The position numbers and the translations under genes were made by a program. 43,886 nt of DNA from Deltaproteobacteria bacterium (lineage in GTDB: Bacteria > UBA10199 > 2-02-FULL-50-16 > JAJFLM01): assembly GCA_021772655.1 (NCBI GenBank), contig JAJFLM010000202.1, forward strand, positions 1 to 43,886. Direction: 5' to 3'. The notes beneath the pieces are model-generated. The model was not told where the DNA came from. It worked only from the letters and a program-made list of their open reading frames with translations, and ran no database searches. Below, piece after piece: positions 34,601-41,585 of this stretch. Position 1 is the stretch's first letter, and each line of letters opens with the position of its first letter.

Positions 34601-35705
34601 CATCCCATAATAAGCGATAACTCAGATCGCGCACTTGAAACTCTTCAAGGTCAATGTTCACGAGAATGGGTTTGCCTTGGGCCGCATAATACTTAGCCGC
34701 TTGAAAAATTTTTAACAAACGCGCCCCAGCCTCAACACGAACCTGCTGCTCTGCTAGCGCCTCAAAACGGGGAGTTAACGCCGAGAGTTTCACGGACACG
34801 TGACGCACCGGCACCCCGCCAGGCGTTCGGCTTTCACCTTGATAATGATCCGCCCACTGATTCATTAAGTTGAGTACTTTTTCAGTATAGTCATCGGCCT
34901 CCGGCTGACTCACCACCCGTTCGCGTACCACATCCAACGAAGTATGAACCCCTTGGGTTTGCAATTGTGCTGCTGTGTTTAATGCCTGCTCAATGGTTTC
35001 CCCAGCCAAGAAACGACTGGCCATCTGTTGAATCCCTTGTTTCAAACCCCAGGCGATTAAGCGGTCGGGCAACCAAGACCAAGTCCCGACTTTCAACAAT
35101 AGTCCTAATAGACCTTTCGCCTTGATTTCATGTCGCGGAAAATAACTCCGTAACAAAGTTGCAATCCGCTCTGGATCCTGTTGCCCGGCAGCTACATCCA
35201 TGAAAGCAATCATGCGGCGCTTTAAGGCTTCATCAGAAAGCATCTGCGCAAAGATATGATCTTGCAAACGGCGGATGGGCCCACGACGAAACGCCTTGGC
35301 GCGGGCAAAGAGACGTTCCCCCCAAGCAGCCGCCGTTTCCGCAACGAAGTCACTTTGATCGCTGGTTAAATTGAGGGAAACGGGTTCACCTTGAAAGTTT
35401 TTTACATACGAGGCCGTACTGGAACGAGCCTGCAAGGTTTGATGCAAGGCCAACAAGGAATGTAACCCTTGATGCCGCGTCTGCGGCTCTTGAATCATTT
35501 GATGCAACTGTGCCGTGGTCTGCGCTGTCACGGAGTCGCCAAAACCTGACAGCATGTCCTGAGCTGGCGTGACGGCGGCCGCTAAATCCCCATCCGCCAA
35601 CAGCTGTTGCAGCTGAGCCGATTGATCCATCCCTAAATTGTGAGCGGATGCCAGTAAAGGCGCAAGACTTAAGCTTGCCGACGCACCCATAACCCCATAA
35701 ACCAT
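31680..35705 (-). CDS. putA: Bifunctional proline dehydrogenase / glutamate-semialdehyde dehydrogenase, long type
   Basis: The 1341-aa PutA oxidises proline to glutamate in two steps. The FAD-dependent proline dehydrogenase barrel spans about residues 150-560 with RVVKGAYHKYE, ATGSHN and QVLLGVGDPI. The NAD-dependent P5C dehydrogenase domain spans about 640-1100 with ISPFNFPFAITMGQLAAGLALGN, VAETGGKNPMIVD and the catalytic Cys in FNGQRCSATSR (about residue 885). The last 220 residues (PLGVGFVWGE...CAAAAAVAMGNAVLLPD) form the truncated ALDH-like C-terminal domain of long PutAs. There is no N-terminal ribbon-helix-helix, so it is not an autogenous repressor. ATG 35705 is the only start after an in-frame TGA 15 codons upstream; no Shine-Dalgarno is visible. 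Confidence 0.96.
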   Translation of the reverse strand: MVYGVMGASASLSLAPLLASAHNLGMDQSAQLQQLLADGDLAAAVTPAQDMLSGFGDSVTAQTTAQLHQMIQEPQTRHQGLHSLLALHQTLQARSSTASYVKNFQGEPVSLNLTSDQSDFVAETAAAWGERLFARAKAFRRGPIRRLQDHIFAQMLSDEALKRRMIAFMDVAAGQQDPERIATLLRSYFPRHEIKAKGLLGLLLKVGTWSWLPDRLIAWGLKQGIQQMASRFLAGETIEQALNTAAQLQTQGVHTSLDVVRERVVSQPEADDYTEKVLNLMNQWADHYQGESRTPGGVPVRHVSVKLSALTPRFEALAEQQVRVEAGARLLKIFQAAKYYAAQGKPILVNIDLEEFQVRDLSYRLLWDVFNHPNLAGWEEAGLVIQAYLKDSEVELMRTVDAARLTGKRPQIRVVKGAYHKYEQIEAVRQGWDVPVFLRQADTNRNFRRLVELTLLNQDVLRPATGSHNIRDVGYSQEVREALGVSRDLLEAQVLLGVGDPIAAAVKVLGIPARYYGPFGTTGEAIGYLVRRLAEVGPQSAIGQTHVAGEFDDYQRNHADPHQRGEHPLGSGQRQQPRFELTPEADFSDLAVHQQMEQALTKLLDQPLTQRPVVAALIGDELTRIHDAQRLQPILNPANLSEPVGQVVFANQADIDRALVAAQQGYAEWSGFSSDKRARALEHAATLVMERQYEIAAAIVAEAGKPWDSALAEIREAVDFLRSYALDSRREALNYTARGVGVAISPFNFPFAITMGQLAAGLALGNAMISKPAEDTPLSAKLAVEILRDAGVPKAAIQLLPGLGATVGHALVAARQIDFVSFTGSLTTAQLIQRTAAAFPPQRGGVKIVVAETGGKNPMIVDDTADLDVAVAAVLQGAFQFNGQRCSATSRVIVVASQYERFIQRLIEGAQAMVLGNPRNPYVQLGPQISQASLEKAQSYVEQGLAASHADLVYKGKVSHLTDHGFYMAPHIFTHVMPESPLAQEEIFGPVLSVIRAAGFDEALAIANDSPYALTAGLISRDPEHISQFFNRMEAGNKYVNRSQTGARPWETPFGGFKNSGTGPKAGGRHIVARFGKPKVQSRRSSDESLRAYSEEKTVTHREHIEDRLKSTRKIQQQWSTSSLDTRLDLLHSLRAEIAQLTTEINQAETSTSRLTVAELNTIDTWLATQAHQLPQYLVPTETIGLPGERNEIGHDQPLGVGFVWGERESFSDMFCAAAAAVAMGNAVLLPDSCPASITIQSLFERAGAPTLLVATFSMQSRAMILQAPQLDFVVAHGPTAAVVQLMTLAVSAETSAQRTNFLRFIGVDDQTTESRYLSYFAHETVRTERTLRHGADLDLR

Positions 35706-35712
35706 GGCTCTG

Positions 35713-35739
35713 TCATCGGGAGGGGCAATGGAAAGTTGC
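35713..35739 (-). promoter_or_regulatory. GCAACTTT-N11-CCCGATGA promoter element before putA
   Basis: On the minus strand GCAACTTT (35739-35732), 11 nt, CCCGATGA (35720-35713), then only 7 nt to ATG 35705. It lies in the 42-nt gap after the 525-aa gene, so putA can be transcribed on its own. The predicted mRNA would be leaderless. Confidence 0.6.
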
Positions 35740-35747
35740 TGGTAAAA

Positions 35748-37325
35748 TCAACTATTTAGTAACCGAACACCTTCGCAAGCTTCATGCAAATATTCCAAAA
35801 CATTTGAAAGCTCATCGCCCTCAAGTGGACGCGGTGTAAACTTACGATAAGCCCCTGGAAGGCCTGATCGTCGATAGTAGTCCTGTCCCGACTTATAGAT
35901 ATCGCCTAAATTGACCATTAGAGTTAATGCCGCTTCTAAAAATGCAGGGTCATTAAGAATAGGGTGTTGCACGGCAAGACGCGCCGTAGAAAAATTACTG
36001 GTGGCTTTGTCACGAACCAAACGAAAAGTATTTCTTTGAAATTCACCTCTGAGTTCCTCAGCACTCATGAGATTTTTTGATCTATTATTTTTTAAATTAT
36101 CTAAGGTAGGCAAGATAGTTTCTCGGAATAATTCAAACCAACTCAATAACTGTTGGTCTGAAAGCGGTCGGTGCCCATCCTGAGAAACTTCCAAGCGTGC
36201 CGAAACAATACGCCCTGCCTGACGCCTTAAATCCCAAATCGCCTTGACTGTTCCCACTAACACACCATGCCAAGGGCCATTGAGCGGACGATAACTATGC
36301 CGACGAGACATGGTTTGAGTATATTCTTCATAATACCCAGGAAGCTGCTCCGCCAAAATACCGGCAACCGGCCATCCATAATTACCAAAGGGCCTCACCC
36401 AACGTTCCATTAACAAATCATTAAAATCTTCCGATAAATCCGTATTCGACAAACCAACGATAGAAAATAAACTATTAAAAGCATGCTTAATGTCATCAGG
36501 GGCTGGACGACGCCGTGGTAAATAAGTAACCATCAACATATAATCAGCATCACTTATAGCTTCATCACCAAACAGCAGCTCGTAGGCCGTCGTATCTTCC
36601 TCTAAAAATAACTCTTGAAATAGCTGAGGGTCGCTTAAAATTCTTTGCAAAGCTCCTGTATCATTCATCGCCGCACCTGGAATCGCCTCCTGAAAAACCT
36701 GGCGATCCGTGACATACGCCGCAATAGCCTCGGCTATTCGGCCTTTATAATGGTTCATCATTTGCTTCGCCCCATCACTTTGCTGCATGAGCGAACTTTC
36801 TAAACGTGCGCGAATCATTTCAGCACGTAGCTCGCGAGCCTCGGGATTAAACTGACCGCGATAAGTCTCCAACGAAAACAAACCCGTGCTATCGACGCGA
36901 AGCCATTTTCCAGTAATATACTTCTCAGCTAAACTGACCAAGGGCGCACCGCGATCATGCAAGGCTTGTTCGTCTATCAAAGCATGGCGCGCCTGGGGAA
37001 TATTACTGATTAATTCCACTAACTGAGGGCGTGATTGAACCTGAGTAAATAATTGATGAGCGGCCGCGATGCGATCTGCAACAGACAAATAATCATCACC
37101 CAGTTGATGTAAAGCAATGATGCCTAAACTATTCCAGGTGCGATAACCTAATACATGAAAGGCACTGACTAATTGGCCCACATGATGTTCTGCATGATCT
37201 AAACGGGTATTGCTAAGCGCTTGATCAAGCCATTGAGCCACCGTAGCCGGCCTTGCAATGGTGCTGGAGGCCAAGAGTTGAGATGAATCCAGAATGGTCG
37301 AAAATTGAGTGCCAGAAAGCCACAT
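35748..37325 (-). CDS. Uncharacterised 525-aa protein upstream of putA
   Basis: I recognise no domain. The protein is largely helical by eye, without a signal peptide or membrane span. Notable blocks are FLEEDTTAYELLFGDEAISDADYMLMVTYLPRRR in the middle, then a segment rich in aromatic residues (RWVRPFGNYGWPVAGILAEQLPGYYEEY) and a basic stretch (LDNLKNNRSKNLMSAEELRGEFQRN). It ends with TGA, and reading on in the same frame for 15 codons reaches the putA ATG without another stop. It starts without a Shine-Dalgarno, 15 nt after a sigma-28-like -10 element. The pairing with putA suggests a shared condition of expression, not necessarily a shared pathway. Confidence 0.75.
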   Translation of the reverse strand: MWLSGTQFSTILDSSQLLASSTIARPATVAQWLDQALSNTRLDHAEHHVGQLVSAFHVLGYRTWNSLGIIALHQLGDDYLSVADRIAAAHQLFTQVQSRPQLVELISNIPQARHALIDEQALHDRGAPLVSLAEKYITGKWLRVDSTGLFSLETYRGQFNPEARELRAEMIRARLESSLMQQSDGAKQMMNHYKGRIAEAIAAYVTDRQVFQEAIPGAAMNDTGALQRILSDPQLFQELFLEEDTTAYELLFGDEAISDADYMLMVTYLPRRRPAPDDIKHAFNSLFSIVGLSNTDLSEDFNDLLMERWVRPFGNYGWPVAGILAEQLPGYYEEYTQTMSRRHSYRPLNGPWHGVLVGTVKAIWDLRRQAGRIVSARLEVSQDGHRPLSDQQLLSWFELFRETILPTLDNLKNNRSKNLMSAEELRGEFQRNTFRLVRDKATSNFSTARLAVQHPILNDPAFLEAALTLMVNLGDIYKSGQDYYRRSGLPGAYRKFTPRPLEGDELSNVLEYLHEACEGVRLLNS

Positions 37326-37340
37326 AAAAATACCAACATC

Positions 37341-37367
37341 TCATCGACTACAGATGGAGAAAGTTGC
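37341..37367 (-). promoter_or_regulatory. GCAACTTT-N11-GTCGATGA promoter element before the 525-aa gene
   Basis: On the minus strand GCAACTTT (37367-37360), 11 nt, GTCGATGA (37348-37341), 15 nt before ATG 37325. The -35-like box is identical to those of putA and the 681-aa gene. Confidence 0.6.
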
Positions 37368-37532
37368 GCTGGTCGGCCGTTGCAGGATTAATGGCTGTAG
37401 ATTCGCCACCAGGCAACATTGACAACTATCATCACACATCCATCATAAATGGATGAAGCTGGGGAAATTACCTGAAAAATTAGTTAGTTATGATGAGTTT
37501 TAGCACCATTTAAGACAAGGGGCCTTTGCAAG

Positions 37533-37566
37533 TTTTAGCAAGCAATAACGACACTATCTCCGAAAC
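37533..37566 (+). promoter_or_regulatory. Possible degenerate version of the same element before the 392-aa gene
   Basis: TTTTAGCAAGC followed by TCCGAAAC (37559-37566), 11 nt before ATG 37578. TTTTAGCAA matches the run-in of the elements at 29582 and 40728, but the spacer from GCAA is longer (13 nt when aligned on GCAAGCAA). A small hairpin CATCCAT-N5-ATGGATG lies farther upstream at 37437-37455. Confidence 0.3.
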
Positions 37567-37577
37567 AAAGTCATTAA

Positions 37578-38756
37578 ATGATAGATAATTATAAGGTGAC
37601 ACTGACACTCAGCACCTCTTTGAACGCGCTCCATGGCCTTAGTGGATTAACCAACGCCGGCCTATGCAACGTTGCAGCTGCAGCCCCTATGATGGCTGAT
37701 AGTTTCTCACTCGGAACCCCTGAACCAAGTCGACAGCTTCACACGCCACATTCTTTATGGCGCCCCCCAGTATTTGAAGTAACAACAAGAATTGCTGAGC
37801 CTGTTGCTCTTGACCTCGACGTACTCAATGCCATTGAGCAAACAGAAAATTTCCTGGAAACTTGCGAAAACTTAGGGAGCAACTATCAATTAGGGCCCTT
37901 CATGATGGCTAACTTCCTTAATAACATTGGTAATATTTTCCCCACGCTTCTTCCCGAAACTACTGAACATCGAGCAAGGCTCCTCACAAGTTTTTTGAAC
38001 GCGTTTAAAGGACAAAGTGATTCTTTTGGAAAGTTAGCGACCTTCATTGCAGGCGACAACTGGCGGCTACGACCACCACGAACCCGGCAAGGTTTATCCG
38101 AAGTGCTCGATACGGCACTCACCGAACTCTACTTATATGAGAAATTTGGCGTACCATTCACGCCACAACCGACCTTTGACTTTATGCCTGAGTCGCCGCC
38201 GGCCATCACACTAGCAAAAATTGACATCCCTGGAAGCGACTACAGCTTGCAACTACAGCCGGGAGAAAATGAAGCTCACGGTGGCTTCAAAATGATACTC
38301 TCAGTAGGAAACCAAATGATACTCAAGTTTGGTTTACATCTTTCCTCAACTCATATCAGTATTGTTCAAATGCAGGGAGGCGGGAAAATTTTTGGCAAAC
38401 ACTGCGAACGAATACGCCAGCAACTCAACACAACACATCCTTTTGATTGGATGTTGGCTGGCATCACCCACTGGGCAGCAACATCAGGCTTTGAGGCCTT
38501 ACGTGGCTATGGCTATCGCCTCAATTCATCTTTGGTGAAACATTTAAATAATGGCGACTTCCCGCCGGAACGTACCGCCCATCTCAGACGGATTTATGAC
38601 CGGCGTTATTTGCAATTTGGAATGTCACCCCATCCAACGCACGCTGATATCTATGAATTAGCTTTGACCGACAGACATCGACATACAGGAACAATAGATC
38701 ACCGTCACTACCCCTTTATTACCGAGTTAATGAACCAGGTAGAGATCAAACATTAG
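37578..38756 (+). CDS. Uncharacterised 392-aa protein, faintly DUF535/VirK-like C-terminus
   Basis: The N-terminal half is helical with no recognised domain. The C-terminal part (about residues 230-370) runs HGGFKMILSVGNQMILKFGLHL, THISIVQMQGGGKIF, then a helical stretch ending HPFDWMLAGITHWAATSGFEALRGYGYRLNS and RRIYDRRYLQFGM. This order (beta strands ending in a Q-x-x-G turn, then an alpha-helix with an R/K-x-L-x-x-x-x-P-like block, then Y-D-x-x-W/Y-x-x-x-G) recalls DUF535/VirK/YbjX proteins. The resemblance is by pattern only. No signal peptide and no Shine-Dalgarno are seen. It is divergent from the 525-aa gene across 252 nt. Confidence 0.7.
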   Translation: MIDNYKVTLTLSTSLNALHGLSGLTNAGLCNVAAAAPMMADSFSLGTPEPSRQLHTPHSLWRPPVFEVTTRIAEPVALDLDVLNAIEQTENFLETCENLGSNYQLGPFMMANFLNNIGNIFPTLLPETTEHRARLLTSFLNAFKGQSDSFGKLATFIAGDNWRLRPPRTRQGLSEVLDTALTELYLYEKFGVPFTPQPTFDFMPESPPAITLAKIDIPGSDYSLQLQPGENEAHGGFKMILSVGNQMILKFGLHLSSTHISIVQMQGGGKIFGKHCERIRQQLNTTHPFDWMLAGITHWAATSGFEALRGYGYRLNSSLVKHLNNGDFPPERTAHLRRIYDRRYLQFGMSPHPTHADIYELALTDRHRHTGTIDHRHYPFITELMNQVEIKH

Positions 38757-38807
38757 TCGACTGGACGGCAGCAAGATTGTGGAACATTATTTGTCCAAAT
38801 TAGTAAA

Positions 38808-38843
38808 TTAAGCCCCATGCGCAAGCTAGCGCACAGGGCTTAA
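38808..38843. repeat. Long hairpin between the convergent 392-aa and cyclophilin genes
   Basis: The 15-nt arms TTAAGCCCCATGCGC and GCGCACAGGGCTTAA, with a 6-nt loop, pair fully if two G-U wobbles are allowed. On the plus strand it is followed by a run of eight A. On the minus strand T8 precedes it and AATTT follows. It lies exactly between two gene ends, so it probably defines transcript 3' ends in both directions, though the T-run is on the wrong side for a classical terminator. Confidence 0.5.
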
Positions 38844-38857
38844 AAAAAACCGATAAC

Positions 38858-39463
38858 TTACTTTTTAGTGATTTCAATCGATTTAATCTTATCACCGACA
38901 GCAATCTTCTCAGCGACTTCCAATCCGGCTGTAGTTTGACCAAAAACCGTATAGGCATTATCCAGAAAAGGCGTTGGTGCCAAAGTGATATAAAACTGCG
39001 AACCGCTAGAACGACGCTCAGGATTCACTTGATCGCCTAAACGCGCCCAGGCTAAAGCACCCTTAATATGTTTGTGCGGATTCCCCTTTAACTCAGCAGG
39101 AATCGTATAGCCGGGACCACCGCGCCCACTCCCTTCAGGATCGCCCCCTTGAATGACAAAACCAGGTTCCACACGATGGAAAGTCAGATTATCATAAAAG
39201 CCACCTTCGGCTAATTGCTTAAAATTAGTAACCGACAAAGGGGCTTCCTTAGCAAAAAGCTCCACGGTAATATCACCTTTGTCGGTTTTGATGACCGCTT
39301 GATAAGTTGCGCCGTCTTCTAAATCAGGCTTGCTGGGTTCTGAAAATGTTTTACTCACTTTGGCTTTCCTTTCAGTTTTCGTGGCGGATTCGCTCTTGCT
39401 GGTGCAAGCACCCGCAGCCACTAATAATGTCACCATCACTAAAATTTTATATTGAATACGCAT
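38858..39463 (-). CDS. Cyclophilin-type peptidyl-prolyl isomerase lipoprotein
   Basis: The 201-aa protein has a lipoprotein signal (MRIQYKILVMVTLLVAAGAC, Cys20), then a charged linker and a compact bacterial cyclophilin domain: TDKGDITVELFAKEAPLSV, the catalytic FHRVEPGFVIQGGDPEGSGRGG, GALAWAR, SGSQFYITLAPTPFLDNAYTVFGQ. It catalyses cis-trans proline isomerisation, probably in the periplasm. AAGGGGG lies 7 nt before ATG 39463, one of the stronger Shine-Dalgarno sequences in this half of the window, unlike its unknown neighbours. Confidence 0.95.
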   Translation of the reverse strand: MRIQYKILVMVTLLVAAGACTSKSESATKTERKAKVSKTFSEPSKPDLEDGATYQAVIKTDKGDITVELFAKEAPLSVTNFKQLAEGGFYDNLTFHRVEPGFVIQGGDPEGSGRGGPGYTIPAELKGNPHKHIKGALAWARLGDQVNPERRSSGSQFYITLAPTPFLDNAYTVFGQTTAGLEVAEKIAVGDKIKSIEITKK

Positions 39464-39476
39464 GTGTTTCCCCCTT

Positions 39477-39494
39477 CAACAGGTTGTTCTGTTG
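39477..39494 (-). repeat. Small hairpin in the leader of the cyclophilin gene
   Basis: CAACAG - 6 nt - CTGTTG lies directly upstream of the AAGGGGG Shine-Dalgarno of the cyclophilin gene. It may be the 3' hairpin of the lipid kinase transcript or part of the cyclophilin leader. It has no T-run. Confidence 0.4.
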
Positions 39495-39534
39495 ATCTCA
39501 CATAGCGGATAGAGTCCGTCAAGTATTGCGGGAC

Positions 39535-40692
39535 TTAGCTTCTATTGATGACGTAGAGTTGATGTAATAGGCAATTACGACTCATTAAAAAGTAAGGAAA
39601 ATTAGGCAAGGCACGCACCCATAATTGATTTGCATCACGGATATAATCACCATCTATTTGTACCGGGACTTCAATAGGGCTACTAGCCGTATCGACAAAT
39701 ACATAACGAATCTCTTCACCAACAGCCACCGCCGCTTGAAACTCAAGCGGCATCCGCGTCAACTGTTTGTCAGCAGCCAATAAACCAGGATTGCCTCTTA
39801 GGGCCCGCTTGGCTTGTTGGTTACACTCCGAGTACATCCGAACTAAACTCAACAAACTGCCATGAGGAAGCACCTTAGTGCCTAGACCAGCGAGCGGACG
39901 TCCTGGAAAACCAGTCACTCGATTGGCTAAAGGTGTCCCGTGGTTTAAAACTTCGCGGGCTAAGAATTCTTGTTGATCACCATTCGAGCGCGTCCACTGC
40001 ACCCCAAAATGTTTGGGTTGCAATACCATTCGTCTAAACCCAACCCAATTACGCTTCAAATGAACACTGCGTCCATGGCCCCCTTGAGTATCTTTAAATA
40101 AACCAGCAATAGCTTCACCCGCACTGACGTTATGAGAAAAAATCATCGTCTCTCCGGACCAAGGAAAATGTGCCGCCCCTAAATTGAGTGGGACTTCAAT
40201 AGCCGTCTTTAAATAATCAACGGCCACACGTTCATTCTTGGAGGGAGAACCAATCAACATCCCCAAGTCATTCACACTACCCATCGCAATCGCGCCAATG
40301 CGAATCCCGCCATCAATCATGCGATTGACAACTTGTTCCTCAGGTAAATTAAAAAGATCGGACTGACTTGAAAATAGAAAACTCAACGCACCCTGCATGG
40401 CTTGGCTAATCGTGCCATCACCACCAAAGGCAATCACGTCAAGAGTGTCGCCTGGGCGAGCCGCTCTAAACTGATCAATACGTTCTGCAATACGGCTCAC
40501 TGTGTTTGAAAAAGATACTTCTGTTTCCAAAGCCGGCAAGCTTTCCAGACCTTCAGACTGAGCTAAACTCAGCACACCGCTTGCCATTTGATGAGCCCGC
40601 CCCGCACCTGAAACTGGATTAACTACGGGTAATATTATTGAAGAGGCCGCCAATAGAGTAGGCGACAACATCCCATGCATCAAGACCGTCAT
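39535..40692 (-). CDS. Diacylglycerol-kinase-type lipid kinase
   Basis: The 385-aa protein has the DAGK catalytic domain. PVVNPVSGAGRA (residues 22-33) is the first nucleotide-binding strand. FGGDGTISQA (about 88-97) is the Gly-rich G-G-D-G-T motif. IGAIAMGSVNDLGMLIG (about 131-147) corresponds to the family's P-x-G-T-x-N-D motif, with serine for threonine and a missing proline. The C-terminal half carries the beta-sandwich VPVQIDGDYI. Such enzymes phosphorylate diacylglycerol, sphingoid bases or related lipids. About 17 N-terminal residues precede the usual start of the fold and are hydrophobic. A sigma-28-like element lies 9 nt before ATG 40692. The substitutions in the third motif leave the substrate and activity open. 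Confidence 0.85.
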   Translation of the reverse strand: MTVLMHGMLSPTLLAASSIILPVVNPVSGAGRAHQMASGVLSLAQSEGLESLPALETEVSFSNTVSRIAERIDQFRAARPGDTLDVIAFGGDGTISQAMQGALSFLFSSQSDLFNLPEEQVVNRMIDGGIRIGAIAMGSVNDLGMLIGSPSKNERVAVDYLKTAIEVPLNLGAAHFPWSGETMIFSHNVSAGEAIAGLFKDTQGGHGRSVHLKRNWVGFRRMVLQPKHFGVQWTRSNGDQQEFLAREVLNHGTPLANRVTGFPGRPLAGLGTKVLPHGSLLSLVRMYSECNQQAKRALRGNPGLLAADKQLTRMPLEFQAAVAVGEEIRYVFVDTASSPIEVPVQIDGDYIRDANQLWVRALPNFPYFLMSRNCLLHQLYVINRS

Positions 40693-40701
40693 AACAGACT
40701 G

Positions 40702-40728
40702 TCATCGCCGGAGAGGCCATTTTGTTGC
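40702..40728 (-). promoter_or_regulatory. GCAACAAA-N11-GGCGATGA promoter element before the lipid kinase gene
   Basis: On the minus strand GCAACAAA (40728-40721), 11 nt, GGCGATGA (40709-40702), 9 nt before ATG 40692. TTTTTA precedes the first box, as at 29582. The eight bases GATGACAG at and after the second box are also found before putA. Confidence 0.6.
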
Positions 40729-40757
40729 TAAAAATTAATGGGTTAGAGAATTGTCCC

Positions 40758-40825
40758 TGTAGGGGCGTGATTCATCGCGCCCTCAATTGGCATCACATCC
40801 GAGCTCAATAAATTGAGCCCCTACA
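40758..40825. repeat. REP/BIME-like palindromic element
   Basis: This 68-bp element is bounded by TGTAGGGGC (40758-40766) and GCCCCTACA (40817-40825). The left part folds as GGGCGTGAT-TC-ATCGCGCCC, one G-T wobble. The right part folds as GCTCAAT-AA-ATTGAGC. An 18-bp linker separates them. Outer copies of GTCCCTG (40753-40759) and CAGGGAC (40832-40838) extend the symmetry. The layout (twin hairpins, GTAGGGGC ends) is typical of REP/BIME-type intergenic elements. The right end overlaps the hisF stop codon. Only one copy is in the window. Confidence 0.7.
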
Positions 40826-41585
40826 ATCTGACAGGGACTTGCTTTCTTTTGAGATAGCGTTTGACTTGTTCGACCGTCAGTTCGCCAAAATGAAAAATCG
40901 AAGCCGCCAAGGCCGCATCGGCCTCACCTACCGTCAAACCTTCATAGATGTGCTGCTGGTTACCGACACCTCCCGAAGCAATGACCGGAATCTCCACCGC
41001 ACGCGAGATCGCACAGGTCAGTTCCAGATCATACCCAATCTTGGTGCCATCACGATCCATACTAGTAAGTAAAATTTCGCCGGCCCCAAAGCGCTGCATC
41101 TTTTGCGCCCACTTAATAGCATCAATCCCAGTGGGGGTCCGGCCGCCATGAATATAAACTTCCCAGGCTAATTTTTTACCGGGCTGACGTTTGGCATCAA
41201 TGGCGACCACCACACACTGGCTGCCAAAACGTTTGGACGCGTCTTTAATCAACTGCGGGTTTTTCACCGCCGCGGTATTTGTCGCACACTTATCCGCGCC
41301 CGCATTGAGCAACATGCGGTAGTCTTCAACTGAACGCACCCCACCACCCACAGTCAGCGGCATAAAAACCGTCTCGGCCGTTTCCCGTACCACCTCTAAA
41401 ATTATCGGACGTTTTTCATGACTCGCGGTAATATCAAGAAAAACAAGCTCATCGGCTTTTTGCGCATCATAGGCTTTAGCTACTTGCACGGGATCCCCGG
41501 CATCACGCAGGTTTAAGAACTTCGTCCCTTTAACGACACGACCGTCTTTAACGTCTAAGCAAGGAATAATGCGTTTACTGAGCAT
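40821..41585 (-). CDS. hisF: Imidazole glycerol phosphate synthase, cyclase subunit
   Basis: The 254-aa (beta-alpha)8 barrel closes the imidazole ring of histidine with ammonia from HisH. The N-terminal [19 protein letters not shown] carries the catalytic Asp11-type residue. [26 protein letters not shown] (the second catalytic Asp) and VIASGGVGN are all intact. Its ATG overlaps the hisA stop by one base (TAATG), so the genes are translationally coupled. The TAG stop is formed by the end of the adjoining REP-like element (TTG TAG GGG). The glutamine amidotransferase gene hisH is not in the window. Confidence 0.97.
   Translation of the reverse strand: MLSKRIIPCLDVKDGRVVKGTKFLNLRDAGDPVQVAKAYDAQKADELVFLDITASHEKRPIILEVVRETAETVFMPLTVGGGVRSVEDYRMLLNAGADKCATNTAAVKNPQLIKDASKRFGSQCVVVAIDAKRQPGKKLAWEVYIHGGRTPTGIDAIKWAQKMQRFGAGEILLTSMDRDGTKIGYDLELTCAISRAVEIPVIASGGVGNQQHIYEGLTVGEADAALAASIFHFGELTVEQVKRYLKRKQVPVRL

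Noticed and set aside
38808-38850. Classical rho-independent terminator of the 392-aa gene
   Set aside because: The strong hairpin is followed by A, not T, on the plus strand, and on the minus strand the T-run comes before the hairpin; kept only as an inverted repeat.
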